Shown here: positions 25,222 through 33,338 of the stretch, one piece after another | Layout of the letters: each line of letters starts with the position of its first letter | How positions within the stretch are numbered: position 1 is the stretch's first letter | Virus record (IMG/VR): IMGVR_UViG_3300011114_000518 | Span: 1 to 45,132 of that record | From: a virus | DNA length: 45,132 bases | Reading direction: 5' to 3' (one strand) | Position numbers and translations under genes: made by a program | The notes under the pieces: model-generated | Databases searched by the model: none | Seen by the model: the letters and a program-made list of their open reading frames with translations, nothing else | What the model was told of the DNA's origin: nothing

Positions 25222-25691
25222 TGGAAACTATATTTCATGAAAGCTGGTATGCGTTGAAATTTATTTCATTCGCTTTTCTTACAGCATGTGCTTTACCGTT
25301 TCTTGATTACTGTATGGCAAGTCCGAGCCGGATTCTTGGCTGGTATCGGTTGATGTTGATGGAGAACGCATTGCAGAGAGGCAACCCAGCTTTGTTAGAT
25401 GCGTTCAGAAAGGAAACGGTACAACCAATCTTGGGAGAATCAGATAAAGGATTCAAAGCAAGAAAGAGGGCTCAATACTTTTCAAAAGTAGAACAACATG
25501 GAGCGCAATATATTTTCTGGGAGAAGCCGCTGGGTGCTTGTATGGTTTGCTTCTCACCGTATCTATCATGGATTGTATTCTTTATGACAGGATTACAAAG
25601 TGACTTTGGAAGCTGGTGGAGTTATACACTGCCCCTTTGGTTTGCAGTTTTCGTTAGTTACATTTACAAGCGATTTACTAATTACACATAA
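25221..25691 (+). CDS. Multi-span membrane protein, unknown
   Basis: 156 aa with hydrophobic segments near 11-32 (LKFISFAFLTACALPFLDYCM), 104-121 (ACMVCFSPYLSWIVFFM) and 128-146 (WSYTLPLWFAVFVSYIY), so probably three spans with a basic loop between the first two. No family recognised. Its place just before the capsid cluster is unusual for a membrane protein. A repeat copy (core 25597) encodes Q-S-D-F. Confidence 0.5.
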   Translation: METIFHESWYALKFISFAFLTACALPFLDYCMASPSRILGWYRLMLMENALQRGNPALLDAFRKETVQPILGESDKGFKARKRAQYFSKVEQHGAQYIFWEKPLGACMVCFSPYLSWIVFFMTGLQSDFGSWWSYTLPLWFAVFVSYIYKRFTNYT

Positions 25692-25703
25692 ACAAAACAA
25701 ACA

Positions 25704-26093
25704 ATGACAAACTCAAACACAAAGCGGAATGTTGTTACAGTGATTGACACAAAGCCGTCAGACAAAGCATTATTCAAATCAGAAATCGGTGGACACAAGT
25801 TCACTTGTACTGAAAAAGCGTATCAGAGTATGGTACTAAACAACCCGAACCGTTACAAGCTGGCAGATGGTTCAAAGATTAGTGGAAGCGCCGCCGCAAA
25901 GATTGATGTATCAAAGAACAAAACCATTCTTGAATCAAAAGATGTAACCAGCCGCCTCGCAATCAAAGAAGCTGGGGATTTGTTGAAGACCGCAAAGAGT
26001 ACAACTGAACTGGATGCGATGTTTGCTGGTGAGATTCGTCCGAAGGTTATCAAAGCGTATCAAGAAGCAAGAAAGAAGTTGACTGGAAAATAA
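25704..26093 (+). CDS. Hypothetical protein before scaffold
   Basis: 129 aa, Lys/Thr-rich, no recognised domain. It has a short beta segment (HKFTCTEKAYQSMVLNNPNRYKL) and a helical C-terminus (KEAGDLLKTAKSTTELDAMFAGEIRPKVIKAYQEARKKL). Start follows an A-rich leader (AAACAATG). It precedes the scaffold-like gene and is probably a minor head or assembly protein. Confidence 0.45.
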   Translation: MTNSNTKRNVVTVIDTKPSDKALFKSEIGGHKFTCTEKAYQSMVLNNPNRYKLADGSKISGSAAAKIDVSKNKTILESKDVTSRLAIKEAGDLLKTAKSTTELDAMFAGEIRPKVIKAYQEARKKLTGK

Positions 26094-26128
26094 TTTAATA
26101 ACAAACGACAAAACAAAAATCAAACAAC

Positions 26129-26953
26129 ATGGCTTTAGATTTTAAAAAGTTGATACTGGCAATGGGATTCAAGGAAGACCAGTTGCCAAAGGTTGAGGAA
26201 GGTAAAGACCTCACTGATGCGGAAATTCAAACCGCCGCTGATGCGTTGAATAACGCAATCAAAGAATCGTACAAGAACGATAAAGGGTTCATGGATGAAG
26301 TAAACACCGCCGCATTTGGAAGAGCGTTTGGTGAAGTGCAACGGAAGGTAAAACAGGGATTGGAATTGGAAATTGAATTGAAGCCAGAAACCAAGATTGA
26401 AGACTTGGTGAATGCCGCTAAAGCAAAGATGGTAGCTGGTTCAAGTAAAACGGTTCAGCAAATGCAAAGTGATTTTGCAACCAAAGAAGCAGAATACCAG
26501 CGCCAACTGTTAGACAAGGACAAGGTTATCAATGAGAAGGAGGGATTGTTTAAGCGGAAAGAAATGGAGCGCTCATTTGATGAAAGAGTTCGTTCAGTAA
26601 TGAAAGCGCAAGACACTGACAAAACAAAGTTGACCAGTCCAGCAGAGCATCTTTTCCCATTCATTAAACAAACTCTTGTGGAGAAGTATGACCTTACTGA
26701 ACAGGACGGCAGATTAACTTTGCTTGCGAAAGGTGGCGGCGGTCAAAGACCAAAGGATGGACACAATGTTCTTACCGATGAACAAGTGATAGCCAACATA
26801 CTCAAAGAAGAAAAGTTGGTCGTTGAAACCAAAGCGAAACCAACTTCACCAAATGGCAGTGCGGTGAAAGTGGTAGTAGAGGGAGAAGCGGCAACAGCAA
26901 CCTATCAGAGCGAGGGCTTACAGAAAGCACAAGCGAAGATGGAGGGCAAATAA
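26129..26953 (+). CDS. Capsid scaffold-like protein
   Basis: 274 aa. The middle is a charged coiled coil (QMQSDFATKEAEYQRQLLDKDKVINEKEGLFKRKEMERSFDERV, about 111-155), with acidic helical ends. This is the layout of scaffolding proteins, and it lies immediately upstream of the capsid gene. Start has the conserved AAACAACATGG leader. A degenerate palindromic repeat (26464-26478) overlaps the coiled-coil coding region. Confidence 0.6.
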   Translation: MALDFKKLILAMGFKEDQLPKVEEGKDLTDAEIQTAADALNNAIKESYKNDKGFMDEVNTAAFGRAFGEVQRKVKQGLELEIELKPETKIEDLVNAAKAKMVAGSSKTVQQMQSDFATKEAEYQRQLLDKDKVINEKEGLFKRKEMERSFDERVRSVMKAQDTDKTKLTSPAEHLFPFIKQTLVEKYDLTEQDGRLTLLAKGGGGQRPKDGHNVLTDEQVIANILKEEKLVVETKAKPTSPNGSAVKVVVEGEAATATYQSEGLQKAQAKMEGK

Positions 26954-27037
26954 TCAGAGGCGAACTGGAAACGCAAAGTCGGACACAAGGCGAGCCGTAA
27001 ACAGCCAATCAATTTTTACAAATCAAATTTTAATAAC

Positions 27038-28102
27038 ATGGCTTTTACTGAGGCACTTTGCCCACAAATCCAACAGCAGGTGAACAATGCTTTTTTAAGC
27101 AACGCACCAGCTATGAAGTATCGCAGAATAGGATTTCTGCAAGCGCTCATGTCGTCCATTAATACCGCTGGAGTTCAAAAGATTCAGTTGGATGGTGGAA
27201 TCAGCGGCAAGCGCAGAGAGGTTCAATTAGTTTGGTCAGAACCATATTGCCAAGATGTTGCGGCGGCGGCTCTTGACTGTACTGACTTCACAAACAATGA
27301 TGAACCAGTATTACAGGAACAAATCATTACAATCCCAGCAAATCCATTCACATCAGTTGATGGAAGTGGAAATGCGAAGCGCTTGAAGTTCACAACAAAG
27401 GAGATGGCAAAACTTTGTGAGAACAATGCGCAGTTCTTAGCCAATCATATCATGCAATGGATGCGTGGATTGGAAGAAGGGATGGATGCCGCTTTGCTTG
27501 CTCAATTCGTTGGACAAGTTGGTTTGTTTGCTGACGGTTCAGCTTCTAAAGGGATTCCGTTATTCGCTCTCGCAAGCGGATTACAAGCGGCGATTCCTTC
27601 TGCGGTTGAAAAGATTGAGAATGAGTATTCTGATATTCTTGCAAACGGAACTCCAATCATTGTTGGAGGAAACGCAATCAAGAATTACAGTAACCGTTTG
27701 AAAATCGGATGTTGTAATATGTGGGGAGTGAATATGTCTGCGGCGGCTGGGCAATGGTATTTCTTCAACGACCAGTTCATTGAAGATGCTTTCGGCGCAA
27801 ACAATTTTGTTGCTCTCGCTCCGGGCGCTGTACAGTTGGTTACATGGAATGAGTTCGCTGGTAGCGAAGCCGCAAACCATGAAGAATATCAAGCTGGTAC
27901 AATTGTGTCACCATTGACAGGGATGGAATATGATTTCCGAATTTTCTGGGATGTGAAGTGTAAGCAATACTTCGTTGAGATGTATTCTTATTCACAACTG
28001 GTTACTGCCCCTGCTGGTGGATGCGGATTGACTGGTGCGAATGGTACTTTAAGATTCAATGCTTGCGTTGAGGAAGAGAGTATCACATGCGCTGATTCTT
28101 AA
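27038..28102 (+). CDS. Major capsid protein
   Basis: 354 aa. Context is the main evidence: it follows the scaffold-like gene and is followed directly by a strong terminator, then fibre genes. The length fits an HK97-like capsid subunit. Sequence near the end (PGAVQLVTWNEFAGSEAANHEEYQAGTIVSPLTGMEYDFRIFWDVKCKQYFVEMYSYSQL) resembles capsid A-domain regions in Bacteroidota phages. No delta-domain cleavage site is evident by eye. Confidence 0.65.
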   Translation: MAFTEALCPQIQQQVNNAFLSNAPAMKYRRIGFLQALMSSINTAGVQKIQLDGGISGKRREVQLVWSEPYCQDVAAAALDCTDFTNNDEPVLQEQIITIPANPFTSVDGSGNAKRLKFTTKEMAKLCENNAQFLANHIMQWMRGLEEGMDAALLAQFVGQVGLFADGSASKGIPLFALASGLQAAIPSAVEKIENEYSDILANGTPIIVGGNAIKNYSNRLKIGCCNMWGVNMSAAAGQWYFFNDQFIEDAFGANNFVALAPGAVQLVTWNEFAGSEAANHEEYQAGTIVSPLTGMEYDFRIFWDVKCKQYFVEMYSYSQLVTAPAGGCGLTGANGTLRFNACVEEESITCADS

Positions 28103-28126
28103 CCAAATTACGAACCTCAAAAAAAT

Positions 28127-28166
28127 ATCGGCAGAGCAAAGTCACTTTTTGTTCTGCCGATTTTTT
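28127..28166 (+). terminator. Rho-independent terminator after capsid gene
   Basis: Stem ATCGGCAGA (28127-28135) pairs with TCTGCCGAT (28153-28161), followed by a run of six T. The loop contains a perfect copy of the genome-wide palindrome core (28138-28148), which can itself pair to lengthen the hairpin. It ends 3 nt before the next gene starts at 28169. Confidence 0.85.
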
Positions 28167-28168
28167 AT

Positions 28169-28879
28169 ATGGAAGCGATAAAGCAATTGTCAACTTGGTT
28201 CACAGCCAACAATCCCAAATTATACTTCTCACAGTACGGTGTAGAAATTGATACTGGGTTGAGCAAGCTGGGTGACGGTACAACCTTGTGGAATGATTTG
28301 AGTTATCAAGCATTCCCAATGGAGTATGCAACAGCAAGTGGAACTAATACCTACACAACCAACTTCGGGAAAGGGAAATTGCTTACCTACTTTGAATCGT
28401 TGAGGATTGAAGTAAAGTTTACAAATGCGAATACAACCGCTTCAACAATCAATGTAAACGGACTGGGAGCGAAAGCGATTAAGAAGAATGTTACAAGCGC
28501 ATTAACCGCTGGGGATATTGTTGCTGGAGGAATCTATGAGTTGATATATGATGGAACTAATTTTCAAATCGGAAACAGTGTTGTATCAACTTCTTCAATT
28601 GCTTCATTTGGTTTTGCTCAAACAGAAGTTGACTTTGGCGCAACACCAGTAGCGGATGCAACATTTACAATCGCTGATGCGAACGCAATAGTTGGTTCAA
28701 AGATTATTGCTATCACAGCATACGATGCGCCAACAGGAAAGGACTTGGATGAAATTGAAATGGACAAGTTGATTATTGTAGCTGGTAATGCTACATTGGG
28801 AAACTTTCAAATGTTCATACAATCCGCTGATGGTTCATACTTAGAAGGAAAATTTAAAATCAATTACAAAATCTTTTAA
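28169..28879 (+). CDS. Head or tail fibre-like protein
   Basis: 236 aa. The N-terminus (SQYGVEIDTGLSKLGDGTTLWNDLSYQAF) matches the short beta motif common at the N-termini of phage fibres (an IDTG-K-GDGT-WNDL pattern). Residues about 85-130 (NANTTASTINVNGLGAKAIKKNVTSALTAGDIVAGGIYELIYDGTNFQIG) match a repeated fibre-shaft domain. Being right behind the capsid gene it may be a head fibre. Likely exposed on the virion. Confidence 0.6.
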   Translation: MEAIKQLSTWFTANNPKLYFSQYGVEIDTGLSKLGDGTTLWNDLSYQAFPMEYATASGTNTYTTNFGKGKLLTYFESLRIEVKFTNANTTASTINVNGLGAKAIKKNVTSALTAGDIVAGGIYELIYDGTNFQIGNSVVSTSSIASFGFAQTEVDFGATPVADATFTIADANAIVGSKIIAITAYDAPTGKDLDEIEMDKLIIVAGNATLGNFQMFIQSADGSYLEGKFKINYKIF

Positions 28880-28881
28880 TC

Positions 28882-29511
28882 ATGTCAGTAATAAAATCGG
28901 GAGTAACAAGTGACCAATGGACGATTGACCCCACAAGTAAAGCTGGAAGGGTAACATTGTATGATTCTTTGGGAAGGGAAATATCTTCACAGTCAAAGAA
29001 GACATTTGCAGTTAGCGGAACATTCACACCCCCAGCTACACCGACTGACTTGGTTACAATCTTTGGAAGCGCTTCAAAGACGGTTAGAGTATTGTATTTC
29101 AAAATTGCCACCACAAACACCGCCGCTGGTTCACAACAGTTCTTTTTGGTAAAGCGGAGCGCTGTTAATAGTGGTGGAACATTCGTTGCTGGTACGGCTG
29201 TACCAATGGATTCAGCAGATGGAGCGGCAACCGCAACCAGCTATGGACACTACACCGCAAATGCGGCATCACTTGGAGCAAGCGCTGGAACTATCAACAC
29301 AAAGAGGGTTGGTTCACCAGCCGCAGTTCCGGGCGCTTTCTTACAAGGAGTAGATGCTTCGGTTGACATGATAGATTTCAACAAGGCAAACTCATTAGAG
29401 AAACCAGTTGTCTTGAATGGAGTAGCACAAGGACTTGCATTAAACTTTAACAGCGCCGCTTTGGTCGCTGGTCAAACTCACGCATACACAATTGTCTGGA
29501 CAGAAGAATAA
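28882..29511 (+). CDS. Virion surface protein, probable
   Basis: 209 aa, Ala/Thr/Ser-rich and beta-predicted (GRVTLYDSLGREISSQSKKTFAVSGTFTPPATPTDLVTIFGSASKTVRVLYFKIATTNTAAGSQQFFLVKRSA). No domain recognised. Directly follows the fibre-like gene (2-nt gap) and overlaps the next start by 1 nt, so part of the same late unit. Composition fits a decoration or fibre component. Confidence 0.5.
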   Translation: MSVIKSGVTSDQWTIDPTSKAGRVTLYDSLGREISSQSKKTFAVSGTFTPPATPTDLVTIFGSASKTVRVLYFKIATTNTAAGSQQFFLVKRSAVNSGGTFVAGTAVPMDSADGAATATSYGHYTANAASLGASAGTINTKRVGSPAAVPGAFLQGVDASVDMIDFNKANSLEKPVVLNGVAQGLALNFNSAALVAGQTHAYTIVWTEE

Positions 29512-29849
29512 TGAAAACAGAAGCGCTAAAAGTTTTGTTACACATAATGGTTGGCATCTTGATTACTGGTGTTCCAACTTATTTTTTCATCTACACCCAG
29601 CTTGCCCGAATTGAAGAACGGCAGATAGCGATGGGAGAGAAGATGGCTTCGTCTATTGATGAAATCAATAAACAGTTAGACAAGCACGATGATGATATTA
29701 GGTATCTGAACAGGATAATTGATAACAGGCAGACATCAGAAAATCAATCTTCTGATAACAGCAACGAACAATCTTCAACGGGCAATACCTTTGCGGATAT
29801 TCCAAAGAAAATAAAGTTGCCGAATATATTTCCGTTGTCTTTGAATTAG
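29511..29849 (+). CDS. Membrane-anchored coiled-coil protein
   Basis: 112 aa. One membrane helix near residues 9-28 (LLHIMVGILITGVPTYFFIY) is followed by a coiled coil (LARIEERQIAMGEKMASSIDEINKQLDKHDDDIRYLNRIID) and a polar Ser/Asn tail. The layout resembles spanin-like or holin-accessory proteins; no family is certain. Its stop codon overlaps a palindromic repeat (29849-29863). Confidence 0.5.
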   Translation: MKTEALKVLLHIMVGILITGVPTYFFIYTQLARIEERQIAMGEKMASSIDEINKQLDKHDDDIRYLNRIIDNRQTSENQSSDNSNEQSSTGNTFADIPKKIKLPNIFPLSLN

Positions 29850-29863
29850 CAAAGCGGCTTTGC
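29849..29863. repeat. Palindrome copy in an intergenic region
   Basis: GCAAAGCGGCTTTGC, a perfect palindrome apart from its central base, begins on the last base of the 29511 gene stop codon. It is one of the non-coding copies of the genome-wide family and can form a 6-7 bp hairpin in RNA. Confidence 0.8.
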
Positions 29864-29914
29864 GGCTGGGTATAAAAGCGCAGAATAAAAGAGAGTATCG
29901 GACGGTTGGTTGCA

Positions 29915-29948
29915 AGTTTTGTTATTCCAAAACTGCGCATTAATATAG
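29915..29948 (+). promoter_or_regulatory. Promoter with overlapping inverted-repeat operator (copy 1)
   Basis: AGTTTTG (29915-29921) and CAAAACT (29928-29934) are perfect 7-bp inverted arms around TTATTC. The TTTG at 29918-29921 lies 19 nt before TAATATAG (29941-29948), the spacing of Bacteroidota -33/-7 elements. Eighteen bases (TTTTG to AAAACT) are identical in the second copy at 32263-32280. It drives the early/replication region. The first ATG (29953) is only a few bases downstream, so the mRNA may be nearly leaderless. Confidence 0.6.
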
Positions 29949-29952
29949 CGCC

Positions 29953-30384
29953 ATGTTAACAACCAACAACAAGAGCGATAAGACAGGAGTTGAGGCGCTC
30001 AACAACACAACCAGTTTAATTGATTTGAGAGAGAGAATTGAATTAAAGATTCTCGCTCATGAAGCACAAATGGATTTCATCCACAATGACCGCTATCCAA
30101 GATATGTAGTGGTGGCTGATAACAATTCAGAACTCACACAAGACCCTATGATGTATTGCGTGAAGAAGGAAGGAGATAACGGTGTTGTGGATTACAACCA
30201 ACACTATCATCCATTCACATTCAGAACAGATGCTGAATACACTCGTGACAATTTCAAAGCAAGCAACGGCAGAGGTCAACTGGTATGGTATCTTGTAACA
30301 GAGAAATGTTATTTGAAGCATTGCTTGAAACAGAACAGAATGAAATTATCATTGCTCAGAGAATTAGCTTTAACACAATCTTAA
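29953..30384 (+). CDS. Hypothetical early protein
   Basis: 143 aa, no recognised domain; charged, helical N-terminus (SLIDLRERIELKILAHEAQMDFIHNDRYPRYVVV). First gene behind the 29915 promoter/operator, so probably expressed early. The true start could be an internal Met because the annotated ATG lies almost at the predicted transcription start. Confidence 0.5.
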   Translation: MLTTNNKSDKTGVEALNNTTSLIDLRERIELKILAHEAQMDFIHNDRYPRYVVVADNNSELTQDPMMYCVKKEGDNGVVDYNQHYHPFTFRTDAEYTRDNFKASNGRGQLVWYLVTEKCYLKHCLKQNRMKLSLLRELALTQS

Positions 30385-30406
30385 TAACCAACAAACTCAA
30401 AACAAC

Positions 30407-30613
30407 ATGCCAACTTCAAGAAAGGATTTCCAGTACGCAGTAGAAAGAATCTGTACTCTGACCAACGAAGAACAGAGAACCAGTATAACAGACTTCATGA
30501 TTAAGTTCTTCAACAATACTGGTAGCGGATTTGATGAAGACCGCTTTATTACCATACTGAACAAAGCGCTGGTAGAGGCGCAGGGTAAGGATGTGAAACC
30601 ATACTCTATCTAA
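30407..30613 (+). CDS. Hypothetical 68-aa early protein
   Basis: Small protein (MPTSRKDFQYAVERICTLTNEEQRTSITDFMIKFFNNTGSGFDEDRFITILNKALVEAQGKD), helical and acidic, unrecognised. Clear AAAACAACATG leader. A palindromic repeat copy begins directly at its stop codon (30612-30626). Confidence 0.55.
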   Translation: MPTSRKDFQYAVERICTLTNEEQRTSITDFMIKFFNNTGSGFDEDRFITILNKALVEAQGKDVKPYSI

Positions 30614-30626
30614 AAAGTCACTTTGC
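30612..30626. repeat. Palindrome copy in an intergenic region
   Basis: The core AAAGTCACTTT (30614-30624) with a GC right flank lies just behind the stop codon of the 30407 gene. This gap (30614-30707) holds no other gene or clear promoter. Confidence 0.85.
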
Positions 30627-30707
30627 GAAGCGCCTTGCTCCCGATGTTGCCAGTCAAAAGCGTGTAACTGATTAATCGGATTCAACAACAACCCAACAAC
30701 AAGACAA

Positions 30708-31169
30708 ATGAAAAGAACAGACTTCAAAAAAGTTGATGCGACAACTTACCAGCACAAGACCAGCGGTCTATTGATATGGCAAAAGATTACTCGCAAAGAA
30801 TATGGTTACAATGAGTTCTTGGTATGCGCCAACGAGAACTCTATTCCTTGCTTTAGCGGTTCAACATTCGCTTCGTGCTTGGAATATCTATCGCAACCAG
30901 CTAAGAAGCGCCACTACTATATTGAAGACCTTGTTTACAATGAGGAGCAGAATAGTATTGTAACCAGTGATTGCAAATACTATACACAACAGGATGCTAA
31001 GAGTTACAGTTACTGGATTGCGGTTGCTACTGGTAGTCTAATCGGTCAGAACGCAAATGACTTTATGTTTGTTAGTAAGAGTTTGTGGAAGCGTGGAACG
31101 GAGTATTCCATGATGTACAATATAGCTTCGTTGATTAGTTCATTGAGCCACAAATACGCAACAGCATGA
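30708..31169 (+). CDS. Hypothetical protein
   Basis: 153 aa, no recognised domain. Aromatic and polar (ITRKEYGYNEFLVCANENSIPCFSGSTFASCLEYLSQPAKKRHYYIEDL). Preceded by an A-rich leader and overlapping the next gene by 4 nt, so part of a small-protein operon in the early region. Confidence 0.5.
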   Translation: MKRTDFKKVDATTYQHKTSGLLIWQKITRKEYGYNEFLVCANENSIPCFSGSTFASCLEYLSQPAKKRHYYIEDLVYNEEQNSIVTSDCKYYTQQDAKSYSYWIAVATGSLIGQNANDFMFVSKSLWKRGTEYSMMYNIASLISSLSHKYATA

Positions 31170-31366
31170 CCAGTAAAGAACTCAAAGTTGGCTACTGTTC
31201 AAGGAACAGGAAGGTCAACAACCGCAACAGAGCCGTTACATTCCCAAAAGTATCAATAGAAGGTAAGTGGTTGCAACAGTACACCAGCATAGGAGATACC
31301 GCCGTTGTTGTATGCGAAGCTGAAACGATAACCATTTCATTCACCAGTAAAAGAACCCAGCTATGA
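31166..31366 (+). CDS. Hypothetical 66-aa basic protein
   Basis: Small basic protein (MTSKELKVGYCSRNRKVNNRNRAVTFPKVSIEGKWLQQYTSIGDTAVVVCEAETITISFTSKRTQL). The C-terminal half looks like a small beta-barrel similar in pattern to toxin-type SymE or AbrB-like folds (SIEGKWLQQYTSIGDTAVVVCEAETITI), a tentative resemblance. Overlaps both neighbours by 4 nt. Confidence 0.45.
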   Translation: MTSKELKVGYCSRNRKVNNRNRAVTFPKVSIEGKWLQQYTSIGDTAVVVCEAETITISFTSKRTQL

Positions 31367-31608
31367 TGATTCAAAACTTTCATCCGAACGCAAAACAAGT
31401 AGCTGGTTACATGAGAGCATTGGAACTGGGATTTGAATTACTGGAAAGAGTTCCAACACAATCCAACATGGCGGTCTTGAAGCTGGTAAACAAAACAACT
31501 GGAGCATTGGCTTACATACCGCCGAGCGGTGTGATATACTTTGGTAAGATGTACTCCATGATGAAAGCATCAGTTGTTATCTTTAGTGAGAAGCCGTTCT
31601 GTCAATAG
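31363..31608 (+). CDS. Hypothetical 81-aa protein
   Basis: Small protein without recognised domain (MMIQNFHPNAKQVAGYMRALELGFELLERVPTQSNMAVLKLVNKTTGALAYIPPSG). Coupled to the upstream gene by an ATGA overlap. Confidence 0.5.
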   Translation: MMIQNFHPNAKQVAGYMRALELGFELLERVPTQSNMAVLKLVNKTTGALAYIPPSGVIYFGKMYSMMKASVVIFSEKPFCQ

Positions 31609-31646
31609 AAATTTCAAACAACAATCATAAACAAAAATCAAACAAC

Positions 31647-31970
31647 ATGGGAAAATCAAAATCAATCAGACAAATCATTAAGAGTGATTTCAGTACTGGT
31701 AAAAGAGTGTTCGTAGTTTCAGAAGTTGAAATTGTGGACGAGTTCAAGTATGTAGGTTATACATTCTTCACACACCGTCTTATGGAGGGTGTGTATGCGG
31801 TGAATGAATCATCTACTGGTAACTATGTGGAACAGGGTAACAACCCAGCCGCCGCAAAGGATAAAGCGCTGGCACGAATAAAGGGTATCGGACTGGCAAA
31901 GCTTCCAGAGTGGGTTGACAAGCAAGTAGCGTGGAATGTGGAACACAATTTTAAAATCACAAACCAGTAA
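31647..31970 (+). CDS. Hypothetical 107-aa protein
   Basis: Basic protein (MGKSKSIRQIIKSDFSTGKRVFVVSEVEIVDEFKYVGYTFFTHRLMEGVY...NPAAAKDKALARIKGIGLAKLPEWVDKQVAWNVEH), unrecognised. Strong leader AAACAACATGG. Next gene begins 2 nt after its stop. Confidence 0.5.
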   Translation: MGKSKSIRQIIKSDFSTGKRVFVVSEVEIVDEFKYVGYTFFTHRLMEGVYAVNESSTGNYVEQGNNPAAAKDKALARIKGIGLAKLPEWVDKQVAWNVEHNFKITNQ

Positions 31971-31971
31971 T

Positions 31972-32217
31972 ATGAACAAGGAAATCGTAAGACATATGCC
32001 GACATTAAGAGTATTGTTGAAAGCTGGGTTAATCAACTTCTGCAATCAGACTGGAACTAAGATACATGGATTGTATGACCGAAAGCTGTTCACTTGTTGC
32101 TACATTGATGGCGCAACTGGTAGTTCATTATTTGAATACAAGGGTGTGAAGTATGCTGTTGAATATACCAGCGGCTGTTTCTATCCCTATGTTTTCAAAA
32201 TTACAGATAACAAATAG
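31972..32217 (+). CDS. Hypothetical 81-aa protein
   Basis: The start at 31972 (MNKEIVRHMPTLRVLLKAG) is preferred over an upstream ATG at 31936 that overlaps the previous gene. Unrecognised; helical N-terminus, then beta-like C-terminus (FEYKGVKYAVEYTSGCFYPYVFKITDNK). A palindromic repeat copy follows directly after its stop (32216-32230). Confidence 0.5.
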   Translation: MNKEIVRHMPTLRVLLKAGLINFCNQTGTKIHGLYDRKLFTCCYIDGATGSSLFEYKGVKYAVEYTSGCFYPYVFKITDNK

Positions 32218-32230
32218 AAAGTCACTTTGC
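32216..32230. repeat. Palindrome copy in an intergenic region
   Basis: The core AAAGTCACTTT (32218-32228) starts right after the TAG stop of the 31972 gene. It lies 33 bp upstream of the second promoter/operator copy. Confidence 0.85.
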
Positions 32231-32261
32231 GATTCACAATTTACGCAGGGGAAAAAATTAA

Positions 32262-32294
32262 ATTTTGTTATTCCAAAACTCCGTTTTAATATTA
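32262..32294 (+). promoter_or_regulatory. Promoter with overlapping inverted-repeat operator (copy 2)
   Basis: The 18 bases from TTTTG to AAAACT (32263-32280) are identical to copy 1 at 29917-29934, with one arm base changed (AATTTTG). TTTG (32264-32267), a 19-nt spacer and TAATATTA (32287-32294) repeat the same -33/-7 arrangement. It precedes the ParB-like gene at 32342 with a leader of about 40 nt. Confidence 0.6.
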
Positions 32295-32341
32295 CCCCAG
32301 AAAGGGAAACAAAAAAACTAAACAACCCAATCTAAAATCAA

Positions 32342-33241
32342 ATGTCAAACAACAAGACAACAGTAGCAGAAAAGGCAAGCGCCCCAGTAACTACACCAAC
32401 AACCAAGACAGCCGCTGAAGTGGCAAACAACTCTAACATCCAATTGAAGAATCCAATGGTGCCTCTTTCCAGCTTGGAAGCTGGTTTGAATGTGCGTGTG
32501 GATTTCGGAAACATGGAGGAGTTAACTGAATCAATCTCGCAAGCTGGTTTGTTCCAGCCGCTGACTGTTCGTAGTGGAAAGAACGGCAAGTGGATTGTTA
32601 CTGACGGACACCGCCGTTTGAAAGCGCTCCAGTCAATAGCAAAGGAGGGATTTGAATTTGATGGCATACCAGTAGTAATTGAAAGCGACATGAAAGAGGA
32701 AGACCTTCTTCTTGGATTGTTGATTCACAATGACGGCAAGCCGCTTAACATGTTAGAGCAAGCTGAGGTGTTTAACCGTTTAGAGAAGAAGGGTTGGACA
32801 ACTGGTAAGATTGGCAAGATGGCTGGTAAGACTGCCCAGCATATTCGTGATTGCCAGTTGTTATCAAAAGCCGGAACGAAGCTGATTGATATGGTTAACA
32901 AGGGTGTTGTATCACCAACCAATGTTGTACTCGCTATGCGTAAGAGCGGCGGCGATGTAAAGAAAGCAAGCGAACTGATGGACGAAATGCTTGGTCGTGC
33001 TACTGCGAAGGGCAAGGGTAAAGTAAGCGCCAAAGAATTGAAGACAGCTACTAATAACAAGCCAATCAGCGGAACAAAGGGAGAGAGCAACGGCTCTGTT
33101 CGTACCCGAATCAATGAGGTGTTGGAAGTAGTGGCGCTCAACGAAAAGAAGCCGCAGTTCAGCCAGTTTGATATTGTGAACCTTATGCAGTGGTTAGAAA
33201 GCGGCGAAGGTGAACTGGTGAAAATTTTGAAAACAAAGTAA
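32342..33241 (+). CDS. ParB/Spo0J-like DNA-binding protein
   Basis: 299 aa. The N-terminal ParB-fold domain has VPLSSLEAGLNVRVDFGNMEELTESISQAGLFQPLTVR (residues about 41-78) and the GHRRL box (VTDGHRRLKAL). A central helix-turn-helix region follows (TGKIGKMAGKTAQHIRDCQLLSKAG, about 155-180), as in chromosomal ParB, plus a charged C-terminal part. It has its own promoter. In plasmids and phages such proteins bind palindromic parS sites; a link to the dispersed palindrome is hypothesis only. No ParA-type ATPase gene is present. Confidence 0.8.
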   Translation: MSNNKTTVAEKASAPVTTPTTKTAAEVANNSNIQLKNPMVPLSSLEAGLNVRVDFGNMEELTESISQAGLFQPLTVRSGKNGKWIVTDGHRRLKALQSIAKEGFEFDGIPVVIESDMKEEDLLLGLLIHNDGKPLNMLEQAEVFNRLEKKGWTTGKIGKMAGKTAQHIRDCQLLSKAGTKLIDMVNKGVVSPTNVVLAMRKSGGDVKKASELMDEMLGRATAKGKGKVSAKELKTATNNKPISGTKGESNGSVRTRINEVLEVVALNEKKPQFSQFDIVNLMQWLESGEGELVKILKTK

Positions 33242-33243
33242 CC

Positions 33244-33258
33244 GCAAAGGGACTTTGC
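33244..33258. repeat. Palindrome copy in an intergenic region
   Basis: GCAAAGGGACTTTGC just after the stop of the ParB-like gene and before the terminator at 33269; both arms are complete. Confidence 0.85.
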
Positions 33259-33268
33259 TGATACGGAG

Positions 33269-33293
33269 GGGGTGCTGGAAACAGCGCCCCTTC
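33269..33293 (+). terminator. Rho-independent-type terminator after parB-like gene
   Basis: GGGGTGCTG (33269-33277) and CAGCGCCCC (33282-33290) form a 9-bp stem with one G-T pair and a GAAA tetraloop, followed by TTCTTCATTT. The T-run is imperfect, but the stem is strong and lies right behind a stop codon. Confidence 0.75.
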
Positions 33294-33338
33294 TTCATTT
33301 AAAATCAAATTTCGTAAACAACAAAAACAACAAAACAA

